Assembly (NCBI RefSeq): GCF_900141755.1
Contig: NZ_LT670844.1
Span: 4,402,001-4,466,000 of the forward strand
Direction of reading: 5' to 3'
DNA from: Bradyrhizobium lablabi
Lineage (GTDB): Bacteria > Pseudomonadota > Alphaproteobacteria > Rhizobiales > Xanthobacteraceae
Length of the DNA stretch: 64,000 nt
The notes under the pieces are model-generated. The model was not told where the DNA came from. It was given only the letters and a program-made list of their open reading frames with translations, and ran no database searches. Positions 1-8,216 of this stretch are shown one piece after another. The first letter of the stretch is position 1, and each line of letters opens with the position of its first letter. Position numbers and translations under genes: made by a program.

Positions 1-593
1 AACACCACCGGCGGCTTGCGGTCGATGACCTCCTTGACGATGTGGTCGACCGCCGTCTCGCCGAGTTCCAAAAGGCGCTCGGCGAGGATGCGGCCGCCGG
101 CGCTGGTGACGATTTCGCGAATGACGCGGTTCATCTCCCAGGTCCAGATGTAATTGGAGCCGATGCAGAACACGTCGCCGGAGATGTGATCCAGCATATG
201 CTTGACCAGCGGCACCACGTGCTGATTGGGCGCTGCGCCGACATAGATGACGTTGTCGCTACTCTCGAACCCCTCATAGCGCGCCGGATGCCAGAGCAGC
301 CGCTCGGTGCGCTCGACGATCGGGATCACCTGCTTGCGCGAGGCCGACGTATAGCAGCCGACGATATGATCGACCGATTCCTCGCGGATCAAATCCGCGC
401 AAGCTGTGTGATAGCCGGCGACAACGCCGCGGGGATCGCGCAGATGGGGCGCAAAGACAAAATCGAACTCGCTGCTATCGTTGATCTCGTCGACCGCCAT
501 CAAGGCGCTCTTGCGCATCTCGCCGGCCATCATGGCGTAGGGTCCCGATTCGGAAAACACCAGGCCAAGCGGGATGGACGGCTTTTTCATCAT
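1..593 (-). CDS. AmiC-like cytoplasmic amide-sensor protein (partial, runs off left edge)
   Basis: The reverse-strand reading frame is open from an ATG at 593 (or 590) to the window edge, about 197 codons. The N-terminus has the Peripla_BP_5 pattern shared by AmiC, UrtA and FmdD: GLVFSESGPYA near residue 10, GCYTSASRKQVIPIVE near 88, RYEGFESSDNVIYVGAAPNQ near 112 and IGSNYIW near 145. There is no signal peptide or Tat motif, unlike the two transporter-binding proteins in this window, so it probably acts in the cytoplasm as an amide sensor like Pseudomonas AmiC. By analogy with the second amiC/amiR pair here, its ANTAR partner may lie beyond the left edge. It is divergent from the amidase operon beginning at 956. 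The family is secure; the regulatory role is inferred from the missing signal peptide and the context. Confidence 0.8.
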   Translation of the reverse strand, partial: MMKKPSIPLGLVFSESGPYAMMAGEMRKSALMAVDEINDSSEFDFVFAPHLRDPRGVVAGYHTACADLIREESVDHIVGCYTSASRKQVIPIVERTERLLWHPARYEGFESSDNVIYVGAAPNQHVVPLVKHMLDHISGDVFCIGSNYIWTWEMNRVIREIVTSAGGRILAERLLELGETAVDHIVKEVIDRKPPVV

Positions 594-725
594 AAGCCCA
601 GGAGTTGCGCAGGCCATCATCTCATCGCAAGACGGCCGCTCTGTCCACTCTGTTTCATCAAGCCATCATCGAAATGCGCTGCGCGTCATTTGGGCTAGCC
701 GCATAAAAAAGCGGCCGGCGTCGCA

Positions 726-755
726 TTGACAAGGCTGGCGACGCTAAGACACAAT
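726..755 (+). promoter_or_regulatory. Candidate promoter of amidase cluster A
   Basis: TTGACA at 726-731 is followed after 18 bp by CACAAT at 750-755. A transcript starting a few bases downstream would carry a leader of roughly 190 nt before the amidase ATG at 956, and that leader contains the terminator at 883-920. This is motif reading only. Confidence 0.4.
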
Positions 756-870
756 CCTGCCCGTACGTGAATGCGTGCATGACGAAAGGGTTCTCGCACA
801 GCCGATGACGCCTGAGCGACGATCTAAAAAGCTTCGTTCTGCAACGTAAACCTACGCGACCATTGATAGC

Positions 871-888
871 AGCGGCATGGATGCCATT
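871..888 (+). promoter_or_regulatory. Candidate ANTAR-binding RNA hairpin overlapping the leader terminator
   Basis: AGCGGC (871-876) pairs with GCCATT (883-888) through G-C, G-C, C-G, one C-A mismatch, G-U and A-U, closing a six-base loop ATGGAT (877-882) with A at position 1 and G at position 4. This is the loop rule known for ANTAR antiterminator substrates. Its 3' arm is the first part of the terminator's 5' arm, so the two structures exclude each other. I found no matching first hairpin with an A1/G4 hexaloop within about 70 nt upstream, so the two-hairpin motif is incomplete. Confidence 0.45.
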
Positions 889-920
889 CGGGGCCTTTTC
901 GGGCCACGGGTGGCTTTTTT
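883..920 (+). terminator. Leader terminator (attenuator) before amidase cluster A
   Basis: Bases 883-914 fold as a long hairpin: positions 1-8 and 10-14 of the 5' arm pair with the 3' arm, with a few G-U pairs and one G-A mismatch around a four-base loop. Six T residues follow at 915-920. It ends 35 nt before the amidase start and points the same way as the operon, so it fits an attenuator rather than the end of an upstream gene; the upstream gene runs in the opposite direction. Confidence 0.7.
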
Positions 921-955
921 CGTTTGTGTTCCAGACGACAAGAAGTAGGTGAAGC

Positions 956-2473
956 ATGGGTGTACGCCTTCCGACGTTGGAGCAAATCGATAACCTCGGA
1001 TCCGATTTCGGTCTCGTCCTCACCGCCGATGAGGTCGTGGCCTTTCAGCAGGCCTTTAAGGGACCGCTCGCCTCCTATGGACGGCTCGACGAACTGGTCC
1101 CGCCGGCGCTGGCACCGGTCGCGCCGCGCTCGCCGGGCTACCGGCCTGCGCAAGCGGAAAATCCCTACGGCGCCTGGTACTGGAAGACGAATATCAAGAC
1201 CTCCGCCGAAGGCCTCTTGAGCGGCAAGAAGGTCGCGATCAAGGACAACATCTGCGTCGCCGGCGTCCCGATGATGAACGGCTCGGTGCTGCTCGAAGGC
1301 TATGTCCCGGAACTCGATGCCACCGTGGTAACGCGCATTCTGGAAGCCGGCGGCACCATCGCGGGCAAGGCGGCCTGCGAGGATCTGTGTTTTTCCGGCG
1401 CCAGCCACACTTGCGCGAGCGGCGTGATCCGCAATCCGCATAACCCGGCTCATAGCGCCGGCGGTTCATCGGGCGGAAGTGCGGCGCTGGTTGCGGCCGG
1501 CGAGGTGCCGATGGCGCTTGGTGGCGACCAGGGCGGCTCGATCCGCACGCCCTCGAGCTGGTGCGGCATCTATGGCTTGAAGCCGACCTGGGGACTGGTG
1601 CCGACCACAGGCTCGATGCCGATCAGCTATTCTGTCGATCATTGCGGCCCGATGGGCGCGTCCGTCGAAGACGTGGCGCGGCTGCTCACGGTGATATCAG
1701 GCCATGACGGCTGGGACACCCGAACGATCTCGGCCCGAACCGGCGACTACATGGCGGCGCTGGGCAAACCGGCGCGAGGCTTGCGCGTCGGCATTTTGCG
1801 GGAAGGGTTCGGCCATCCCGAAAGCGATCCCGCGGTCAATGAAAAGGTGCGCGCCACCATCGCGGCACTGGGCAAGGCCGGGGTCGAGGCCGAGGAGGTC
1901 TCGGTGCCCTGGCATCTCGACGGGCCGCATGTCTGGAGCGGCGTCATCCTGGAAGGCGCAGCCGAAATGATGCTGAAAGGTTACGGCGTCGGCAACAACA
2001 TCCAGGGCTATTATCCGCTTTCGATGCAGGAAGCCTTTGCCCGCGGCATGGGCACAAGGCTCAACGACGTCTCGCCGACCGTGAAACTGGTGCTGATGCT
2101 TGGCGAATATATGCATCGGAATTATCACGGCCGATACCATTCCAAGGCGCAGAACCTGCGGGTGCTGGTGCGCCGCGCCTACGATGCTGCGCTGGAAAAA
2201 TACGATGCCCTGGCGATGCCGACGATCCCGTTCACGGCAACGCCCATACCGCCGGCCGACGCGCCGCTCGGCACCGCGATCGATGTGGCACTGAATATGC
2301 AGGCCAACACCTGCTCGTTCGACGTCTCCGGGCATCCTGCCTTCACCGTGCCATGCGGCCGTGTCAACGGTCTGCCGGTCGGCCTGATGATGGTCGGGCG
2401 TCACTTCGAGGAAACCACCCTGATCCAGCTTGCTTCCGCGATTGAGGCGGCTGGCGACTGGAAGTTGAACTAG
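956..2473 (+). CDS. Amidase, amidase-signature family (paralogue 1)
   Basis: A 505-aa amidase-signature hydrolase, expected to release ammonia from a carboxamide in the cytoplasm. The Ser-cisSer-Lys triad is visible with canonical spacing: Lys96 in VAIKDN, Ser171 in GGSSGGS and Ser195 in GGDQGGSIR, i.e. +75 and +24 as in FAAH. It resembles the longer amidases associated with nitrile and amide degradation. No signal peptide is present. It is the first gene of cluster A, just behind a leader terminator, and is followed by a formamidase and an ABC importer. A paralogue with the same catalytic numbering lies at 8217. The ATG follows a GTAGGTG-type ribosome site. The family is certain; the natural substrate is not known. 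Confidence 0.93.
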   Translation: MGVRLPTLEQIDNLGSDFGLVLTADEVVAFQQAFKGPLASYGRLDELVPPALAPVAPRSPGYRPAQAENPYGAWYWKTNIKTSAEGLLSGKKVAIKDNICVAGVPMMNGSVLLEGYVPELDATVVTRILEAGGTIAGKAACEDLCFSGASHTCASGVIRNPHNPAHSAGGSSGGSAALVAAGEVPMALGGDQGGSIRTPSSWCGIYGLKPTWGLVPTTGSMPISYSVDHCGPMGASVEDVARLLTVISGHDGWDTRTISARTGDYMAALGKPARGLRVGILREGFGHPESDPAVNEKVRATIAALGKAGVEAEEVSVPWHLDGPHVWSGVILEGAAEMMLKGYGVGNNIQGYYPLSMQEAFARGMGTRLNDVSPTVKLVLMLGEYMHRNYHGRYHSKAQNLRVLVRRAYDAALEKYDALAMPTIPFTATPIPPADAPLGTAIDVALNMQANTCSFDVSGHPAFTVPCGRVNGLPVGLMMVGRHFEETTLIQLASAIEAAGDWKLN

Positions 2474-2522
2474 CGCGAGGTTTTGTCACTCTAAAAGGCC
2501 CGGACGATCTAAGGATAGCGCG

Positions 2523-3521
2523 ATGAGCAACGACCCCTGGCTCAAAAGTTCGATCATGGCGAAGCGCGGCCTTGCCAAAGGCGAGGCCGGCAAACGTCAC
2601 GAACTCTCGATCGAGGCCCAAGGCGACTTTCATTATGTCTACGGGCCCTACGCAAAACCGGTGCTCACGATCAATCCCGGCGACATCGTCGTGGTGGAGA
2701 CCGAAGACGCTTTCGGCGGCGTCATCACCAGCGAAACCGACAGCCCGACCGCGAAACTGGTGTTTCCGTTTCTCAACCCGCAATGCGGCCCGGTTGCCGT
2801 CAACGGCGTCGAGAAAGGCGATTGCCTCGCCATCCATATCCATGCCGTGGAGACCCGCGGCGCGCAGCCCGCCGGCACCACCTGCATCATCCCGGAATTC
2901 GGCGGCCTGGTCGGAACGGCGGCGACCGCGATGCTCAACAAGCCGTTGCCGGAGCGGGTGCGGAAAATGCACGTCGACAAAAACGGCGTGCGCTGGAGCG
3001 ACAAGATCACGCTGCCTTACGAACCCTTCATCGGCACCATCGGGGTATCGCCGGAAATCGAAGCGATCTCCTCGCTGCAGCCGGACTATCACGGCGGCAA
3101 CATGGATTTACCCGATGTCGCGCCCGGCGCTATCCTTTACTTTCCGGTGCACGCCAAAGGCGGACTTATGTACGTCGGAGATTGCCACGCTACCCAGGGC
3201 GACGGCGAATTGTCGGGGGTCGCGATCGAACAGCGCGCCACTGTCACTCTGCAGGTCGACGTCATCAAGGGCTGGAGTTTTGCGTGGCCGCGGCTCGAGA
3301 CGCAAAACTTCCTGATGACGATCGGCAGCGCCCGGCCGCTGGAAGATGCCGCGCGCATCGCCTATCGCGAATTGGTGCGCTGGATGAGCGCCGATTACGG
3401 CTTCGATGAGATCGACGCCTACATGCTGCTCAGCCAGGCCGGCCGTATCAGGCTCGGCAACATGGTCGATCCGAAATACACCATGGGCGCGTCGATTTTG
3501 AAAAAATATCTGGTCTCATGA
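2523..3521 (+). CDS. Acetamidase/formamidase (FmdA/AmdA family)
   Basis: A 332-aa protein of the FmdA_AmdA family, unrelated in fold to amidase-signature enzymes. It would hydrolyse formamide or another short amide to the acid and ammonia. Recognisable segments are the N-terminal beta-rich part with INPGDIVVVETEDAFGG, NPQCGPVAVNGVEKGD, the GTIGVSPE segment, and HAKGGLMYVGDCHATQGDGE, the conserved metal/active-site-like region near residue 215. It lies 49 nt after the first amidase and 28 nt before the binding-protein gene, so it is probably cotranscribed. The pairing of formamidase with a Urt-like importer recalls the Methylophilus fmd operon. Exact substrate is an inference. Confidence 0.9.
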   Translation: MSNDPWLKSSIMAKRGLAKGEAGKRHELSIEAQGDFHYVYGPYAKPVLTINPGDIVVVETEDAFGGVITSETDSPTAKLVFPFLNPQCGPVAVNGVEKGDCLAIHIHAVETRGAQPAGTTCIIPEFGGLVGTAATAMLNKPLPERVRKMHVDKNGVRWSDKITLPYEPFIGTIGVSPEIEAISSLQPDYHGGNMDLPDVAPGAILYFPVHAKGGLMYVGDCHATQGDGELSGVAIEQRATVTLQVDVIKGWSFAWPRLETQNFLMTIGSARPLEDAARIAYRELVRWMSADYGFDEIDAYMLLSQAGRIRLGNMVDPKYTMGASILKKYLVS

Positions 3522-3549
3522 CGTATCGGCAACAACGAGGAGTAGGGCA

Positions 3550-4773
3550 ATGAAGCTCAATCGCAGAAGATTTCTACAAAGCACGGCCGCGACCGCCGCT
3601 GCCGGCATGTTTGGCTCCAGTGCCTTCGCGGACGATCCGATCAACGTCGCGAGCATCCACGATCTCTCCGGCGGGCTCGACATTTACGGCAAGCCGATGG
3701 TCGATGCGCTAACGCTCGCAGTAGAGGAAGCCAATGCGGCCGGCGGCCTGCTCGGCAAGCAGATCAAATTGATCAATTACGATACCCAGTCGAATATGCA
3801 ACTTTATACGCAGTTCGCGCAGCAGGCGGCGCTGAAGGACAAGGTTGCCGTCGTGCATGGCGGCATTACCTCCGCCTCGCGCGAGGTGATCCGCCCGGTG
3901 CTCGACCGCTTCAAGACTTTGTATTTCTACAACACCCAATATGAAGGCGGCGTTTGCGACCGCAATCAGTTCGACACCGGCGTGACGCCGGCGCAGACGG
4001 TGGAAAAGCTCGTGCCTCATGCCATGAAGAAGTGGGGCAAGAAGGTCTATGTCGTCGCGGCCGACTACAATTACGGCCAGATCACCTCGCAATGGGTGAA
4101 GAAATACGTCACCGAAAACGGCGGCGAAGTCGCCTCGATCGATTTCTTCCCGCTCGATGTCACCAATTTCGGCCCGACCATCTCCAAAATACAGGCCGCG
4201 AAGCCGGACTTCGTCTGGTCGGCGCTGGTCGGCGGCGCGCATATCTCCTTCTATCGGCAGTGGGCCGCGGCCGGCATGCGCAAGAGCATTCCGATGGCCT
4301 CGACCACGTTCGCCGTCGGCAACGAGCACATCGTGCTGTCGCCGGACGAATGCAACGGCATGCTGGTCTGCTACAATTATTTCCAGGACCTGAAGAACAA
4401 GACCAACGAGGCCTTCGTTGCGTCTTTCCTGAAGCGCTTCGGCGCCGATTATCCCAACATCACCGAACTCGCGATGGGGACCTATCAGGGTTTTCGTTTG
4501 TGGGCGGAGGGGGTCAAGAAAGCCGGCAGCATTGACCGCATCAAAGTCACCGAAGCGCTGGAAACCGGCATCAGCATCGATGCGCCCTCGGGCAAGGTCA
4601 CGATCGACCCGCCGACCCATCATTGCGTGCTCGACGTGCACATCGCCGAGGTCAGCGACAAGAAGCTCAAGGTACTGGAAGATTTTGCGCAGCAGAAGCC
4701 CGCGGATACCGCCGCGGTGTGCGATCTCATCAAGAATCCGAACGACAACCAGCAATATGTGATCAAGATCTGA
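3550..4773 (+). CDS. ABC importer substrate-binding protein, UrtA/FmdD type, Tat-exported
   Basis: A 407-aa periplasmic binding protein of the Peripla_BP_5/6 (branched-chain amino acid, urea, amide) type. The N-terminus has twin arginines in NRRRFLQ (residues 4-10), a hydrophobic stretch and an AFA|DD cleavage site near residue 27, indicating Tat export. The mature protein begins INVASIHDLSGGLDIYG and carries the GGITSASREVIRPVLDR segment typical of UrtA-like proteins. It is followed directly by two permease and two ATPase genes, a complete five-part importer between amidase genes. Substrate is probably a short amide or urea-like compound; this is contextual. Confidence 0.88.
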   Translation: MKLNRRRFLQSTAATAAAGMFGSSAFADDPINVASIHDLSGGLDIYGKPMVDALTLAVEEANAAGGLLGKQIKLINYDTQSNMQLYTQFAQQAALKDKVAVVHGGITSASREVIRPVLDRFKTLYFYNTQYEGGVCDRNQFDTGVTPAQTVEKLVPHAMKKWGKKVYVVAADYNYGQITSQWVKKYVTENGGEVASIDFFPLDVTNFGPTISKIQAAKPDFVWSALVGGAHISFYRQWAAAGMRKSIPMASTTFAVGNEHIVLSPDECNGMLVCYNYFQDLKNKTNEAFVASFLKRFGADYPNITELAMGTYQGFRLWAEGVKKAGSIDRIKVTEALETGISIDAPSGKVTIDPPTHHCVLDVHIAEVSDKKLKVLEDFAQQKPADTAAVCDLIKNPNDNQQYVIKI

Positions 4774-4811
4774 GGGCAGCTCAAGCCGTCGGATTTTTTG
4801 GAAAGGTGAAC

Positions 4812-5678
4812 GTGGACCTCGTTGCTCTCCTGGCGATCCAGGTGGTTTACGCCGTTGCCAGCCTGGCGCTGATCAGCGTCGGGCTGGCGATCATCTTCGG
4901 CATGATGCGGGTGATCAATCTCGCCCATGGCGAATTTTTGATGCTCGGCGGCTATGCGGCGATCGTCGCCACCAGCCACGGCATCAGCATCTGGATCGCG
5001 ATCCTGGTGGTGGCGCCTGTTGTCGTCGGCATCATCGGGGTCATCGTCGAGCGGACCATCATTCGCTTTCTCTACGGCCGCATGATCGACACCATGCTGG
5101 CGACTTGGGGTTTAAGCCTGTTTCTGGTCGGATTGACCACGGCGATCTTCGGCAACACCACGGTCGGCATCTCGGCGCCGCTCGGCAGCTTCCAGATCGG
5201 CGCCTATCGCACCTCGGGCTACACGCTGTTCGTGATCGCGGTCGCCATCGTCGTGCTGGGCGCGATCTTCGCGGTGATGCGCTGGACGCGGCTTGGCCTG
5301 ATCGCCCGCGGCACCATGCAGAACGCCAATATGGCCGCCGCACTCGGCGTCAATCCGCCGCTGGTCTATGCCGTCACCTTCGGCATCGGCGCCGCGTTGT
5401 CCGGCCTTGCCGGCGCGGTGCTGGCGCCGGTCTCCGGCGTCTTCCCGACCATCGGCGTCGCCTATGTCGCAAAATCCTTCATCACGGTGATCGGCGGTGG
5501 TGCTGCGATCCTGAGCGGAACGGTGTCCGCTTCCGCGCTGTTCGGTACCATCAACCAGATCGCGACCTTTGCCACCACGCCGGTGTTCGGCGAAGTGGCG
5601 CTGCTTGCTGCCGCCATCGTATTGATCCGCCTTTTGCCGCAGGGCATTACGGGCCGCTTCTTCCGGAGAGGCCTGTGA
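4812..5678 (+). CDS. ABC importer permease, UrtB/LivH type
   Basis: A 288-aa polytopic membrane protein of the LivH/UrtB family. It has the family segment MMRVINLAHGEFLMLGGY near residue 35, the GRMIDTMLATWGLSL segment near residue 85 and the cytoplasmic coupling region LGVNPPLVYAVTFGIGAALSGLAGA. I chose GTG at 4812 because GGAAAGG lies five bases upstream; GTG at 4806 is the alternative. The open frame extends upstream but overlaps the binding-protein gene and lacks family similarity there. The stop overlaps the next start (GTGA). Confidence 0.88.
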   Translation: MDLVALLAIQVVYAVASLALISVGLAIIFGMMRVINLAHGEFLMLGGYAAIVATSHGISIWIAILVVAPVVVGIIGVIVERTIIRFLYGRMIDTMLATWGLSLFLVGLTTAIFGNTTVGISAPLGSFQIGAYRTSGYTLFVIAVAIVVLGAIFAVMRWTRLGLIARGTMQNANMAAALGVNPPLVYAVTFGIGAALSGLAGAVLAPVSGVFPTIGVAYVAKSFITVIGGGAAILSGTVSASALFGTINQIATFATTPVFGEVALLAAAIVLIRLLPQGITGRFFRRGL

Positions 5679-6748
5679 ACGGTCGCACCCTCAATCTTCT
5701 TGGTCTGGCGCTGGTCGGCATCGTCGGCCTCGCCTTCCTGGTCCTGACGCCGCGCGTTGCCGAGCTCGATACGGTGCTCGAACTCACCGTCTACATGATC
5801 ATGGCAATCCTCGCGCTCAGCCTGGCGCTGATCTGGGGTTACGGCGGGATTTTATGCTTTGGCCAATCGGCTTTCTTTGGACTGGGCGCCTATACCTATG
5901 CGATCGCCATGTTCAATATCGGCGAAAGCACCGTTCCCCTGCTGCTGGCGATCGCGCTGCCGGCGGCGTTCGCAGCACTGCTCGGCTATTTCATGTTTTA
6001 TGGCCGCATCAGCGACGTCTATCTCGGCGTCATCACCCTGACGGTGACGCTGATCCTGTTCAATTCGGTGAACTCCACCGCCGGCCCGGAATTCCACATC
6101 GGCACCGCGCGGCTCGGCGGGTTTAACGGCATTCCCGGAATACCGCCGCTGAATTATCCCGGCAACAGGAATGCCGCGATCGATCTGGAAGGAATGTTTT
6201 ATCTCGCGACCGCTTCCCTGCTCGCGACCTATTTCGGACTGCGATTGTTGCTGGCGAGCAAGTTTGGCCGCATCATTGTCGGCATCCGCGAAAACGAACG
6301 GCGCGCCGAGCTTCTGGGTTACGATCCCCGCGCCTGGAAACTTGCAACCTTCACCATCGGCGGCGCGCTCGCCGGTTTTGCCGGTTGTCTGTTTGCGAAT
6401 TGGGGCAATTTTGTCAGCCCGACCATTTTCGGTCTCGCGCAATCGGCGCAGATCATCATCTGGGTCATCGTCGGCGGACGCGGTACCTTGATCGGCCCGA
6501 TCGTCGGCTGCATCGGCATCCAGTGGCTCACTACCGCGCTTGGGGCGAACCAGCCCGCCGGGTCGGACTGGTGGTCCAAAATATTGGCCAACGCGCCGCT
6601 GATCCTCGGCATCATCCTGATCGCCTTCGTGCTCTTGGTGCCGAAAGGCCTGGTGCCGACGCTCGGCGATTTCGGGCAATGGCTGCTGCGGTCGCGCGGC
6701 AGGCGCGTGGCCACACACCTCAAGCCGAAACAGGCGGAGGAGGGCTGA
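5675..6748 (+). CDS. ABC importer permease, UrtC/LivM type
   Basis: A 357-aa polytopic protein of the LivM/UrtC family. Diagnostic segments are LALIWGYGGILCFGQSAFFGLGAY near residue 45, GIRENERRAELLGYDPRAWKLATF near residue 205, and VIVGGRGTLIGPIVG in the C-terminal half. The GTG start at 5675 overlaps the stop of the upstream permease by four bases, indicating translational coupling; a longer open frame upstream is out-of-frame overlap with that gene. It should form the membrane channel with the UrtB-like partner. The C-terminal tail is basic and cytoplasmic. Confidence 0.88.
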   Translation: MNGRTLNLLGLALVGIVGLAFLVLTPRVAELDTVLELTVYMIMAILALSLALIWGYGGILCFGQSAFFGLGAYTYAIAMFNIGESTVPLLLAIALPAAFAALLGYFMFYGRISDVYLGVITLTVTLILFNSVNSTAGPEFHIGTARLGGFNGIPGIPPLNYPGNRNAAIDLEGMFYLATASLLATYFGLRLLLASKFGRIIVGIRENERRAELLGYDPRAWKLATFTIGGALAGFAGCLFANWGNFVSPTIFGLAQSAQIIIWVIVGGRGTLIGPIVGCIGIQWLTTALGANQPAGSDWWSKILANAPLILGIILIAFVLLVPKGLVPTLGDFGQWLLRSRGRRVATHLKPKQAEEG

Positions 6749-7473
6749 TGGCCGCGCCGCTGCTCGAAACCCGCGATCTCAACATGCGCTTCGGTGGCGT
6801 CCATGCGGTGCGCAACGTCAATTTTACCCTCGACGAAGGCGAATTGCGCTGCCTGATCGGCCCGAACGGCGCCGGCAAAAGCACCTTCTTCAAAATGCTC
6901 ACCGGACAGTTGCAGCCGAGCCAGGGCCACGTGCTGTTCCGCGGCTATGACATTTCCAACGCCCACGCCCACCAGATCGCGCGCATGGGCATCGGCATCA
7001 AGACCCAGGTGCCGAACGTGTTCGATGGTCTGAGCGTGCGCGAGAACATCTGGCTTTCGGCAAGCCGCATCCATTCCAGAGAGCGCGTCAATCAAGTGGT
7101 CGACGAGATGCTGGAGCGCATCGGCCTCACCGCCGCGGCGAATCGCCTGGTCGGGCAGCTCGCCCACGGTCAGCGGCAATGGGTCGAGCTCGGCATCGTA
7201 TTGTCGACCGATCCGGAACTGATCCTGCTCGATGAGCCCGCCGCCGGTATGACGCATGAAGAGGTGAACAAGACCGCCGAGCTCGTGCGCGAGATCAATC
7301 GCAGCAAGGCGCTGATCGTGGTCGAGCACGACATGCAGTTCATCCGCATGATCGCCAAGAAGGTCACCGTGTTCAATCAGGGCAGCGTGCTGGTGGAGGA
7401 TGACGTGGAGAACATCCTGCGCAATCCTTTGGTGCGCGACATCTATCTCGGCAAACAGGCGGCGGCCGCATGA
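6748..7473 (+). CDS. ABC importer ATPase, UrtD/LivG type
   Basis: A 241-aa ATP-binding subunit. The Walker A motif is GPNGAGKS at residues 38-45, the signature region is the LivG/UrtD variant LAHGQRQWVELG, and the Walker B segment is LILLDEPAAGM, followed by the switch histidine in VVEHDMQF. The ATG at 6748 overlaps the TGA of the permease gene by one base. It forms a pair with the next ATPase, as in urea and branched-chain amino acid importers. The modified signature (SHGQ-like rather than LSGGQ) is normal for this subfamily. Confidence 0.9.
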   Translation: MAAPLLETRDLNMRFGGVHAVRNVNFTLDEGELRCLIGPNGAGKSTFFKMLTGQLQPSQGHVLFRGYDISNAHAHQIARMGIGIKTQVPNVFDGLSVRENIWLSASRIHSRERVNQVVDEMLERIGLTAAANRLVGQLAHGQRQWVELGIVLSTDPELILLDEPAAGMTHEEVNKTAELVREINRSKALIVVEHDMQFIRMIAKKVTVFNQGSVLVEDDVENILRNPLVRDIYLGKQAAAA

Positions 7474-8177
7474 TGCTCAATGTCCAGGGACTGCGCACCG
7501 GCTATGGCCGCATTCCGATCCTCAACGGGATCAGCTTTGCGGTGAGGGAAGGCGAGTTCATCGGCATCCTCGGCCATAACGGCATGGGCAAGACCACGCT
7601 ATTGAAAGCGCTGATGGGATTTTTGCCGGCGACCGGCGGCCACGTCCGGCTCGACGGCGCCGACCTGACTGCGGCCGAGCCATTTCGCCGCGCGCGGCTC
7701 GGCCTCGGCTATGTGCCGCAGGGCCGCGAGATTTTTCCCGGGCTTTCGGTCCACGACAATCTGCGGATGGGCTGCAGCAAGCAGGCGGGCGCCGAGCAAG
7801 ACATCATCGCCGAGGTGCTGGAGGAGTTTCCCCGCCTCAAGCGACTGCTCGACCGCTCCGGCGGCGCGCTGTCCGGCGGTGAGCAGCAATTGCTCGCGAT
7901 CGCCCGCTGCCTCTGCGGCAAGCCGCGCCTTATTTTGCTCGATGAGCCGACCGAAGGCATCCAGCCCTCGATCATCGACGAGATTGTCGAGGTGTTGCTG
8001 CGGCTGCGCGACTATAGCGGCCTGACCATGATCCTGGTCGAGCAAAACCTCGATTTCATCGCCGCGCTCTCGAAGCGGATCCTCATCATTCAAAAAGGCG
8101 CCATCACACGGGAAGTGCAGCCGGGCGATCTCGGCGATCCAAGTCTGGTCGGAGAATTCATCGGAATCACCACCTAA
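7470..8177 (+). CDS. ABC importer ATPase, UrtE/LivF type
   Basis: A 235-aa ATP-binding subunit. Walker A is GHNGMGKT at residues 35-42, followed by YVPQGREIFPGLSV, a standard LSGGEQQ signature, Walker B LILLDEPTEGIQPS and LVEQNLDF. These features place it in the LivF/UrtE group. It overlaps the upstream ATPase gene by four bases (ATGA) and closes the importer unit of cluster A. The next gene, a second amidase, begins 39 nt later behind an AGGGAG ribosome site, suggesting a continued transcript. Confidence 0.9.
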   Translation: MMLNVQGLRTGYGRIPILNGISFAVREGEFIGILGHNGMGKTTLLKALMGFLPATGGHVRLDGADLTAAEPFRRARLGLGYVPQGREIFPGLSVHDNLRMGCSKQAGAEQDIIAEVLEEFPRLKRLLDRSGGALSGGEQQLLAIARCLCGKPRLILLDEPTEGIQPSIIDEIVEVLLRLRDYSGLTMILVEQNLDFIAALSKRILIIQKGAITREVQPGDLGDPSLVGEFIGITT

Positions 8178-8216
8178 CGCTCGAACCAGCGAGCGGCAAT
8201 CACAGGGAGACGGACC

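Noticed and set aside
42..698. A 218-aa open frame on the plus strand at the left edge
   Set aside because: It is the antisense of the AmiC-like gene, which shows continuous family motifs on the minus strand.
5105..5674. Long N-terminal extension of the UrtC-like permease
   Set aside because: It overlaps the UrtB-like gene in another frame and has the composition of a frame shadow; GTG 5675 with a four-base overlap is the normal layout.
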